A stretch of DNA of 5,150 nt from Nitrosomonadales bacterium. GTDB taxonomy: Bacteria > Pseudomonadota > Gammaproteobacteria > Burkholderiales > SG8-41. The position numbers and the translations under genes were made by a program. Position 1 is the stretch's first letter. Every line of letters starts with the position of its first letter. The DNA is taken from positions 1-5,150 of the forward strand of contig VFLF01000771.1 in NCBI GenBank assembly GCA_009885185.1, written 5' to 3'. This document shows, piece after piece, positions 1-4,889 of the stretch. The notes under the pieces are model-generated. The model was not told the DNA's origin, made no database searches, and was given only the letters and a program-made list of their open reading frames with translations.

Positions 1-275
1 GGCCGCTTGATGGCGCTGGGAAACTCGCGCATCAGCGCGGCGGCCCTGGCGTCGTTCAAACCCTGCTGACGCGCTGCCGGCAGATCGCGAAACGTCTTGC
101 CCTTGGTGTTCAACACGCGTTCCCAGCCGGCCTGCTTGATCCAGACCTTGATGCGCTCTTCAGGCGCGCCGAGCTTTTTGTAATCGTGAAAGGTGTATTC
201 GATGCCTTTGCCTTCGAGCCACGCGAAGGCTTTTTTCATGGTGCTTCAGTTGCGGATGCCGTAGATCGTAACCAC
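1..275 (-). CDS. yffB: YffB/ArsC-family thiol reductase, probable selenoprotein (Sec at codon 10), 3' end cut by window edge
   Basis: Read from GTG at 275 with the TGA at 248-246 as an amino acid, the product starts MVTIYGIRN-U-STMKKAFAWLE and continues for 91 codons to SAIKR at the window edge. It matches E. coli YffB (about 118 residues) along its length: beta-strand VTIYGI, then N-C-D-T with catalytic Cys10, then the KKA helix, FHDY near 29-32, GW near 50-51, LNTKG at 55-59, FR at 62-63 and IKRP at the end. YffB belongs to the thioredoxin-fold ArsC/Spx family; it is thought to be a glutathione-dependent cytosolic thiol reductase rather than a proven arsenate reductase. The TGA sits exactly on the catalytic cysteine. 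AAGGA (286-282) lies 6 nt before the GTG, so translation begins upstream of the TGA. The ATG at 239 has no Shine-Dalgarno and would lose the first strand and the active site. The gene is third in the selO operon, 11 nt after the hydrolase stop. The alternative is a nonsense mutation or sequencing error. Family assignment is firm; selenocysteine is well supported but unproven. Confidence 0.85.
210..230 (-). promoter_or_regulatory. Candidate bacterial SECIS stem-loop
   Basis: On the minus strand GCCUUCG (230-224) pairs perfectly with CGAAGGC (216-210), closing a 7-nt loop CGUGGCU (223-217). The stem has seven Watson-Crick pairs, five of them G-C. It begins 15 nt after the UGA and the loop begins 22 nt after it. 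Known bacterial SECIS elements lie inside the reading frame just downstream of UGA and carry a G in the first positions of the apical loop, with a GU read by SelB. Here G is the second loop base and is followed by U, about 26-27 nt from the first base of UGA; in E. coli fdhF the equivalent distance is about 22-23 nt. The element also encodes residues 16-22 (AFAWLEG). A chance hairpin cannot be excluded by eye. Confidence 0.7.
246..248 (-). other. In-frame UGA, probable selenocysteine codon (Sec10)
   Basis: This TGA is codon 10 of the YffB-like frame that opens with GTG at 275. The residues on either side (IRN before, STMKKA after) match the family pattern N-C-D-T-x-K-K-A, so the TGA replaces the redox-active cysteine. 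The family's following Asp codon is a Ser codon (AGC) here. A typical TGC GAC ancestor would therefore need several base changes, which is more than a single nonsense mutation. Downstream there is no further stop for the remaining 81 codons in the window. Confidence 0.8.
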
Positions 276-281
276 GTTGGT

Positions 282-286
282 TCCTT
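282..286 (-). promoter_or_regulatory. Ribosome binding site that fixes the GTG start of the YffB-like gene
   Basis: AAGGA on the minus strand immediately follows the hydrolase stop codon (289-287) and lies 6 nt before GTG at 275. It is the only good Shine-Dalgarno near this gene. Nothing comparable precedes the ATG at 239. It therefore places initiation upstream of the in-frame TGA. Confidence 0.75.
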
Positions 287-1138
287 TCAGGAGGTGAGAA
301 ATTCGTGCACGACAGTGATTTGATCGTCCGCCATCAGCATGGGCGCGTGCCCGATGCCGTCGAACGCCACCAGCCGCGCCTTGGGACCGCGTTGCGTCAT
401 GGCTTGCGCGGTGTCTTGCAGCAGCAAGTCTGAATCCGCGCCGCGCAACAGCAGCGTGGGGCAGGTGATACGGTCGTAGTAATCCCATAGCTCAATGTCG
501 TTGATGGGGCCTTGCTGAAACGGCGCCGCGATGCCGGGATCGTAATTCATGACCCATGCGCCGTCGGCGTTTTGTTTCGCGTTGTGGCGCGTCAGATGAT
601 CCCACTGCGCGTCGGTGAGCGGGCCGAACGGCGCGGAAACATAACGCACGTAGGCATTCATTTCATCCAGTGACGCAAACACGGGCGCCTTGCCGACATA
701 CTTGCCGATGCGTTCCAGCGAGGCCTTGGGGATCAGCGTGCCGACATCGTTCAGCACCAGCCTGCGCACGGGCGTGCCCGGCAAACTCGCCAGCAACATG
801 CCGATCATGCCGCCCATCGAGGTGCCGACCCACAGGATGTCTCTGGGGCCATCCGCCGTCAGGCGCGCCAGCAGCGTGTTGATATCGGCGAGGTACTGCG
901 GCAGGCCGTAGTGCTTTTTGTCGGCCAGCCATTCGCTTTGGCCGCGACCGACGATATCGGGACACACCACGCGAAAGTCATGTGCCAGCGATTGCGCCAG
1001 TGCGTCAAAGTCGCGGCAGTTGCGCGTGAGGCCATGCACGCAAATGACAATGCGCGGGTTGGCGCGCTGCCCCCACTCAGTGTAGTGCATGTGGTGCAGG
1101 CCGGTGGGGCTGAGACATTGAACGAAATTTTCTTGCAT
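287..1138 (-). CDS. Alpha/beta hydrolase
   Basis: The 283-residue product is a cytosolic alpha/beta-fold hydrolase with no signal peptide or membrane segment. Visible landmarks in order: oxyanion-hole HG at 35-36 in a hydrophobic strand (IVICVHG), D61 with GRGQS at 64-68, the nucleophile elbow GTSMGG at 105-110 with Ser107, a cap region around 135-215, the acid GADSDLL with Asp237 likely, and the catalytic His264 in GIGHAPML. The triad and length fit the esterase/lyase-type family; the substrate cannot be read from sequence. The ATG start is supported by AAGGA five nt upstream, just beyond the selO stop codon. The gap to selO is 7 nt and to the YffB-like gene 11 nt (stop at 287-289, GTG at 275), so all three are probably one transcript. 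It may serve detoxification or ester turnover, but that is only a guess from context. Confidence 0.9.
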   Translation of the reverse strand: MQENFVQCLSPTGLHHMHYTEWGQRANPRIVICVHGLTRNCRDFDALAQSLAHDFRVVCPDIVGRGQSEWLADKKHYGLPQYLADINTLLARLTADGPRDILWVGTSMGGMIGMLLASLPGTPVRRLVLNDVGTLIPKASLERIGKYVGKAPVFASLDEMNAYVRYVSAPFGPLTDAQWDHLTRHNAKQNADGAWVMNYDPGIAAPFQQGPINDIELWDYYDRITCPTLLLRGADSDLLLQDTAQAMTQRGPKARLVAFDGIGHAPMLMADDQITVVHEFLTS

Positions 1139-1145
1139 GATTTCC

Positions 1146-2603
1146 TTATGAGGAACAACTCACGTGTATGTCTTTCGCCCAGTCCGGCGGCGGCGCGGCA
1201 TAGGCCTCGAACGCGGGCTGTTCGTCAAACGGACGTTGCAGCAGCGCGAGCAAGCGGTCGATCTCGGAAAAATCGCGATGCTTCTCCGCTTTTTCGATGG
1301 CCGCCTGCGCGAGATGATTGCGCAGTACGTATTTCGGATTGACGGCGTGCATGCGGGCGCGGCGCTCCGTATCGTCGCTGGATTCCGCCGCCAGGCGCGC
1401 GGCGTAGCGGCCGGCCCAGGCGTCGAATGCAGGGCGGTTGATCATCAAGTCTCGCGCAGTATCCAGGTTGGCGAGCGCGCGAAAGAAAATCGTGTAGTCG
1501 GTGCCGTGTTCCGCCAGTAGCGCCAGCAGATCGCTGATGAGCGCGGTGTCGTCATCCATTGCTTGTGCCAGGCCCAGCTTGGCGCGCATCAACGCCGCGT
1601 ACTTTTTCATAAACGCGCCTTCGTAACGCGCCAGCGCGGCGTTGCATTGTTCCGCATCGATAAGCGGCGTCAATGCCTGCGCCAGGCGAGAGCAATTCCA
1701 CAGGCCGATGTAAGGTTGATTCCCGTAGGCGTAGCGGCCCTGATCGTCGGAGTGATTGCAAATGTGGCCGGGGTTGAACGCTTCCATGAATCCGAACGGG
1801 CCATAGTCGAGCGTGAGACCGAGTATCGACATATTGTCGGTGTTCATCACGCCGTGGCAAAAACCCACGGTCTGCCACTGCGCGATCAGCCGCGCGGTGC
1901 GTTCAACGACCTCGATCAGGAATTTTTCATAGACGTCCGGCGCGCCGTGGCATGCCGGAAAATGTTCTTGGATGACGTGATCAGCGAGCTGTTTCAGATG
2001 CTCGTGCTGTTGCCGCGCGTAAAAAACCTCGAACGAGCCAAAGCGCACGTGCGAGGGCGCCAGCCGCAGCAGCACCGCCGCGGTTTCCGGCGTTTCGCGA
2101 TACACCGGCTCGTCAGCGCCCGCGATGCCGAGCGCGCGGGTAGTGGGGATGCCCAGCGCGTGCATGGCCTCTGAACAAAGGTATTCACGGATGGTCGAAC
2201 GCAGCACCGCGCGTCCATCGGCGGTGCGCGAGAACGGCGTTTCGCCCGCGCCCTTGAGTTGCAGCGTCCAGCGTTCGCGTTTGGCATTGACGATTTCGCC
2301 GAGCAGAATCGCGCGACCGTCGCCGAGTTGCGGCACAAAGGTGCCGAACTGGTGACCGGCATACAGCATCGCCAGCGGCTCGGCGCCGGACGGCACGTGA
2401 TTGCCCGCCAGCAGATCGAGAAAGCGTTCGCTACGCGTATCGGCAGGATCCAGATCGAGCAGTGCGGCGGCGTCTTCGCTCACGCTCACCAGATAAGGCG
2501 CGGCCAGCGGCGTGGGATGCAGCTTGCGATAAAAAGCCGGGGGCAATCGCGCATAGCGGTTGTCGAAGGCGAGTGTGTCGATGGTTGTGACCGTGGATGG
2601 CAT
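1146..2603 (-). CDS. selO: Protein adenylyltransferase SelO (YdiU family)
   Basis: This 485-residue protein is a full-length SelO, a kinase-fold enzyme that transfers AMP from ATP to Ser/Thr/Tyr of target proteins and is linked to redox homeostasis and protein glutathionylation. Landmarks: FDNRYARLP at 13-21, YAGHQFG at 81-87, QLGDGRA at 92-98, LKGAG with Lys117, Glu140 in STIREYL, NTDN at 254-257 with Asp256 and Asn257, and DYGPFGF with Asp266. By comparison with the characterised Pseudomonas SelO these are the nucleotide/metal-binding and catalytic residues, and all are present. The C-terminus is C483-S-S; animal SelO has selenocysteine at this third-from-last position, and bacteria normally have cysteine as here (TGT codon). 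The protein length matches E. coli YdiU (about 480). The ATG at 2603 is the sensible start because the conserved FDNR block follows at residue 13, yet no Shine-Dalgarno precedes it; a TATAAT box lies 7 nt upstream, suggesting a leaderless message. It is the first gene of the operon. Confidence 0.97.
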   Translation of the reverse strand: MPSTVTTIDTLAFDNRYARLPPAFYRKLHPTPLAAPYLVSVSEDAAALLDLDPADTRSERFLDLLAGNHVPSGAEPLAMLYAGHQFGTFVPQLGDGRAILLGEIVNAKRERWTLQLKGAGETPFSRTADGRAVLRSTIREYLCSEAMHALGIPTTRALGIAGADEPVYRETPETAAVLLRLAPSHVRFGSFEVFYARQQHEHLKQLADHVIQEHFPACHGAPDVYEKFLIEVVERTARLIAQWQTVGFCHGVMNTDNMSILGLTLDYGPFGFMEAFNPGHICNHSDDQGRYAYGNQPYIGLWNCSRLAQALTPLIDAEQCNAALARYEGAFMKKYAALMRAKLGLAQAMDDDTALISDLLALLAEHGTDYTIFFRALANLDTARDLMINRPAFDAWAGRYAARLAAESSDDTERRARMHAVNPKYVLRNHLAQAAIEKAEKHRDFSEIDRLLALLQRPFDEQPAFEAYAAPPPDWAKDIHVSCSS

Positions 2604-2610
2604 GGAGTGA

Positions 2611-2639
2611 ATTATAGGCGGTAGTTTGCGTAGTGCTAG
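2611..2639 (-). promoter_or_regulatory. Candidate sigma70-type promoter for the selO operon, giving a near-leaderless mRNA
   Basis: The minus strand carries a perfect TATAAT -10 box at 2616-2611. A weak -35 candidate CTAGCA (2639-2634, 3 of 6 matches) sits 17 bp upstream. Transcription would begin about 2604-2603, essentially at the selO ATG (2603), which also lacks a Shine-Dalgarno. The -10 box is clear; the -35 is poor, so an activator may be needed or the promoter may lie elsewhere. Confidence 0.45.
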
Positions 2640-2642
2640 TAT
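2634..2642 (+). promoter_or_regulatory. Possible extended -10 promoter for the 2676-3419 gene
   Basis: TGC followed by TAGTAT (4 of 6 matches to TATAAT) forms an extended -10 type element on the plus strand, with no convincing -35. It would start transcription near 2649 and give a leader of about 27 nt. It overlaps the -35 region of the divergent selO promoter. Weak evidence. Confidence 0.25.
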
Positions 2643-2675
2643 TGCACGCCATTCCTTTATTCATCAGGACACACC

Positions 2676-3419
2676 ATGGACAAAGCCATCTGGGCCAACT
2701 GGTACAACCTTTCCGGCGACAACAAAGAGGCGTATCTCGACTGGCTGCACGGCAAGTTCATGCCGAAGATACTCGCCAATCCGGGCGTGTTGTGGGCGGC
2801 ACACTACAAAGTGGATCAAAAGCCCATTGGGCATCGCATTACGCGCACGCAAGACCCGGCGGTGGGCACGGGCAACGATTACATACTGCTGTTCGGCGGC
2901 GAAAGCACGCACGCGTTCGCACGCGATGCGCTGTCGTTCGCGCGCGGAACCACCGATCGTTGGGCCGCACAGTTATCCGACGAAGACAAAACCATGCTCG
3001 CCCGACGCGCGGATGTGCGCTTGAGCATCATGACCGAAGAGGCGCGCGTGCAGGGGCCGGAAAGCGGTCAGCGCGAAGGTCTGCGCAAACCCGCGCCGTG
3101 CATACAGATCGGCAGCTTCAACGGCCCGACGCCCGAAATCGAAGAAGAGTTGCTCGCGTGGTACGCCGACTGGCGCATGGCGTCGATGGCGAAAATGCCC
3201 GGCTGTCTCGGCATGCGCAAACTGGTCGGCACCGTGGGCTGGAACAAGCACGGCGTGATCTACGAATTTTTATCGCTCGAAGCGCGTGCCGCGGCGGTGG
3301 CGCAAGTGCCGGTGCTGTATCCCGAGATGGAAGCATGGACCAACCAATGCGTGCCCAAGCTGGTGCACGCGTATGGCTCGCCGCACGTGGCCGCACGGAT
3401 CTTTGTGCTGGAGAAGTAA
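2676..3419 (+). CDS. Hypothetical protein with two similar halves, likely a tandem dimeric alpha/beta barrel (ferredoxin-like) fold
   Basis: I do not recognise this 247-residue protein by name. It has no signal peptide, membrane segment or cofactor motif. It shows an internal repeat: residues 20-46 (YLDWLHGKFMPKIL then NPGVLWAAHYKV) parallel 159-185 (LLAWYADWRMASMAKMPG then CLGMRKLVG), sharing a Trp exactly 13 residues before a Pro-Gly (W23/PG36-37 and W162/PG175-176). Each half begins with a beta-like strand (IWANWYNL; CIQIGSFNG) and ends with another (DYILLFGG; GVIYEFLS). This helix-PG-strand pattern is typical of dimeric alpha/beta barrel proteins such as the EthD and antibiotic-monooxygenase groups, so a fused two-domain member is the best guess. 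The fold is inferred and the function unknown. The ATG at 2676 is supported by AGGA at 2666-2669, 6 nt upstream. It is transcribed divergently from selO and convergently with the YkgJ-like gene. Confidence 0.85.
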   Translation: MDKAIWANWYNLSGDNKEAYLDWLHGKFMPKILANPGVLWAAHYKVDQKPIGHRITRTQDPAVGTGNDYILLFGGESTHAFARDALSFARGTTDRWAAQLSDEDKTMLARRADVRLSIMTEEARVQGPESGQREGLRKPAPCIQIGSFNGPTPEIEEELLAWYADWRMASMAKMPGCLGMRKLVGTVGWNKHGVIYEFLSLEARAAAVAQVPVLYPEMEAWTNQCVPKLVHAYGSPHVAARIFVLEK

Positions 3420-3424
3420 TTACA

Positions 3425-3476
3425 AAAAAATACAATAAAAACAAATAGTTATGTTGTTTATGGTGCCGGATAACTA
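3425..3476 (-). terminator. Weak hairpin plus T-rich tract, possible terminator of the dehydrogenase-ykgJ operon
   Basis: On the minus strand TAGTTAT (3476-3470) pairs with ATAACTA (3452-3446) across a 17-nt loop. It is followed directly by a T-rich run (about 3446-3423) containing runs of five and seven T. This is the right order for an intrinsic terminator of the minus-strand genes ending at 3484, but the stem is short and AT-rich. On the plus strand the same tract is A-rich and gives no intrinsic terminator for the gene ending at 3419. Confidence 0.35.
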
Positions 3477-3483
3477 ATGCTGG

Positions 3484-3843
3484 TTAGCGCGTCGTCGCAA
3501 CGAATTCGTCGTCGCCCTGATGCTCGCGTTCGAACTTCAGAAAATCGTAGTAGCCGCAAACCGCGCCGTACGGGTAGGTGCGGCAGGGGTGCGGTCGCGC
3601 TTCGTATACCGTGCAGCGCCGCGCGGTGCGGTCGAAAAACACGCACATGGACTTGAAGTGTTCGTCCTGATGGTGGCGCAGCACCACCTTGCCGTCATCC
3701 ACCTTGGTGTAGCGTTTTTCGGCGACGTCGGGCGCGATTTCCAGATGCTTGGCCAGTCGTTTGATATCGTGTTGCGATACTTCGATGTGATCGTAGCTGC
3801 AGCAATAACCGGGGCATTTGCTGCAATCGTATTTGTTTTTCAT
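3484..3843 (-). CDS. YkgJ-like cysteine-cluster protein (putative zinc/iron-chelating)
   Basis: The 119-residue product has eight cysteines in the pattern of the YkgJ / UPF0153 family: C7-x2-C10-x3-C14-C15 at the N-terminus, then C67, C77, C87 in the signature YEARPHPCRTYP (80-91), and C96. These cysteines are presumed to bind zinc or an iron-sulfur cluster; the family's biochemical role is unclear. There is no signal peptide, so it is probably cytosolic. The start ATG at 3843 lies 18 nt after the stop of the dehydrogenase gene, with only a weak Shine-Dalgarno (AAGAG about 12 nt upstream), so it is likely translated from the same transcript. Length is normal for small family members and all expected cysteines are present. 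Confidence 0.88.
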   Translation of the reverse strand: MKNKYDCSKCPGYCCSYDHIEVSQHDIKRLAKHLEIAPDVAEKRYTKVDDGKVVLRHHQDEHFKSMCVFFDRTARRCTVYEARPHPCRTYPYGAVCGYYDFLKFEREHQGDDEFVATTR

Positions 3844-3861
3844 TATGTCAGGTACTCTTGG

Positions 3862-4770
3862 TTACTCAGCGGCGGATTTTGCGTTCGATTTTGCGTTATT
3901 TCGTCCCGCCGCGCCATCCATCAGATAGGTGCCGAGCGCCGCCCAGTCGCGTTCGCCGTAACCGGCGGCGATGGCCGCGCGATGCTGCGAGCGCAGGAGT
4001 TCCGCCGTGGGCATCGCCACGCCGAGGTCATGCGCGGTTTGCAGCGTGAGCTCGATGTCCTTCAGGCCGAGCGTGAGCGGAAAGGTAGGATTGGGCGGGT
4101 TGTCGAGCATCATCCCGCCGTAGCTCTTGAACGCGGGCGCGTTCATGTTGGTGCTGGTGATGATGTCGAAAAACATGCGCGGATCGACGCCGGCTTTTTC
4201 GACCAGCGACTGTGCTTCGCCCAGACTCTCGATAATGGATCCGAGCAAAAAATTGCGCGCAACTTTGACCGCGTTGGCCTTGGGCGCCTCGGCGGCGACG
4301 TTGAACCAGCGCCGGCCCAGCACCTTAAACAGCGGTTCGCATAGCGCTATCGCGGCAGGCGCGCCGGCGGCGATGATATCCAGCTCGCCGCGCGCGCCGA
4401 ATTCGGGCCGTCCAAACACTGGGGCGCTGATATACGGCGAGCCGTGCTCGCGGTGCAGGTCGTCCAGCCGCTGCCCCATGCGCATACTGACCGACGCCAT
4501 GTTCAAATGCACGGTTGTTGCCGGCAGCCGTTGCAGCAAGCCGCTGCTGATCCATACCGCTTCGACCGAGGCATCGTCGGCGAGCATGGTAATCACCACC
4601 TCGCATGCCAGCGTTTCGGCCAATGTGTTCGCGATCACCGCGCCGCGCGCGGCAAACGGTTCCGTCACCGCGCGCGTACGGTTCCACACCGTCAGTTGGT
4701 GTCCGCTGTCGATCAACCGCGATGCCATGCCGCGGCCCATTTGCCCGAGACCGATAAAGCCGATGTTCAT
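3862..4770 (-). CDS. NAD(P)-dependent beta-hydroxyacid (3-hydroxyisobutyrate-type) dehydrogenase
   Basis: The 302-residue protein starts MNIGFIGLGQMG, a Rossmann GxGxxG (G7, G9, G12), followed by NRT at 30-32 at the end of the second strand, where Arg often favours NADPH. The substrate region APVFGRPEFGARG (116-128) has GRP where classic 3-hydroxyisobutyrate dehydrogenases have SGG. The catalytic Lys169 and Asn173 in NAVKVARNF are retained, and a helical C-terminal domain with GLKDIEL (235-241) follows. The family oxidises beta-hydroxy acids or reduces the semialdehydes; this variant could act on a succinic-semialdehyde/glyoxylate-like or unknown substrate. The frame is open upstream to 5004, but the ATG at 4770 is chosen because the Rossmann strand begins there and AGGGAG lies about 9 nt before it. 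The C-terminal tail carries a small NAKS-NAKS duplication. It heads a two-gene operon with the YkgJ-like gene and diverges from the Bug-family gene. Confidence 0.93.
   Translation of the reverse strand: MNIGFIGLGQMGRGMASRLIDSGHQLTVWNRTRAVTEPFAARGAVIANTLAETLACEVVITMLADDASVEAVWISSGLLQRLPATTVHLNMASVSMRMGQRLDDLHREHGSPYISAPVFGRPEFGARGELDIIAAGAPAAIALCEPLFKVLGRRWFNVAAEAPKANAVKVARNFLLGSIIESLGEAQSLVEKAGVDPRMFFDIITSTNMNAPAFKSYGGMMLDNPPNPTFPLTLGLKDIELTLQTAHDLGVAMPTAELLRSQHRAAIAAGYGERDWAALGTYLMDGAAGRNNAKSNAKSAAE
3875..3898. repeat. Two-copy 12-bp tandem repeat at the dehydrogenase 3' end
   Basis: GATTTTGCGTTC at 3875-3886 is followed directly by GATTTTGCGTTA at 3887-3898, identical in 11 of 12 bases. 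Read on the minus strand it encodes the repeated tail NAKS-NAKS just before the stop codon. It looks like a recent slippage duplication in an unconstrained C-terminus. Confidence 0.8.
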
Positions 4771-4838
4771 GCTGCGTGCTCCCTGCGTGTTCCAATCGAG
4801 GCTCCGATTGTGCCGCGAATGAATGCAAAACGATAGGG

Positions 4839-4848
4839 CGTTGCAACG
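4839..4848. promoter_or_regulatory. Palindrome CGTTGCAACG, possible operator in the divergent gap
   Basis: A perfect 10-bp palindrome lies in the 119-bp gap between the divergent dehydrogenase and Bug-family genes, just upstream of the TACAAT box at 4854. That is a usual place for a regulator to bind. It is short enough to be chance, and no second copy is seen in the gap. Confidence 0.25.
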
Positions 4849-4853
4849 TGCGC

Positions 4854-4859
4854 TACAAT
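4854..4859 (+). promoter_or_regulatory. Candidate -10 box (TACAAT) for the Bug-family gene
   Basis: GCTACAATG contains TACAAT, 5 of 6 matches to the sigma70 -10 consensus, and would start transcription near 4866, about 24 nt before the GTG start. No good -35 is found 16-18 bp upstream (CGATAG at 17), so it may depend on an activator. Confidence 0.4.
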
Positions 4860-4889
4860 GCTTGCCTGCGTTTTCTGGAGGAGGGCGCC

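Noticed and set aside
1..239. ATG at 239 as the start of an 'ArsC-like' gene
   Set aside because: It lacks a Shine-Dalgarno and would remove the first beta-strand and the catalytic position, while the GTG at 275 has a well-placed AAGGA and family-matching residues.
246..275. A nine-codon leader peptide with translational reinitiation at the ATG at 239
   Set aside because: The nine residues are the conserved YffB N-terminus and not a random leader, and the reinitiated protein would lack its active site.
246..488. 80-residue minus-strand frame ending at the TGA as a separate gene
   Set aside because: Most of it overlaps the hydrolase out of frame and has no family resemblance; only its last nine codons are real, being the N-terminus of the YffB-like protein.
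1146..1157. Selenocysteine in SelO here, as in the animal protein
   Set aside because: The codon at the equivalent third-from-last position is TGT (Cys), followed by two Ser codons and TAA, so SelO is the ordinary cysteine form.
1563..2174. Long plus-strand open frame (203 residues) antisense to selO
   Set aside because: It is a GC-rich shadow of a strongly conserved gene on the other strand, with no recognisable domain.
3520..4344. Plus-strand open frame (274 residues) across the YkgJ-like and dehydrogenase genes
   Set aside because: It runs antisense to two well-supported genes, has no ribosome binding site that I can see, and matches no family.
4841..4846. TTGCAA as the -35 box of the Bug-family promoter
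   Set aside because: It is only 7 bp from the TACAAT box, far too close for a sigma70 promoter; it is better read as the centre of the palindrome.
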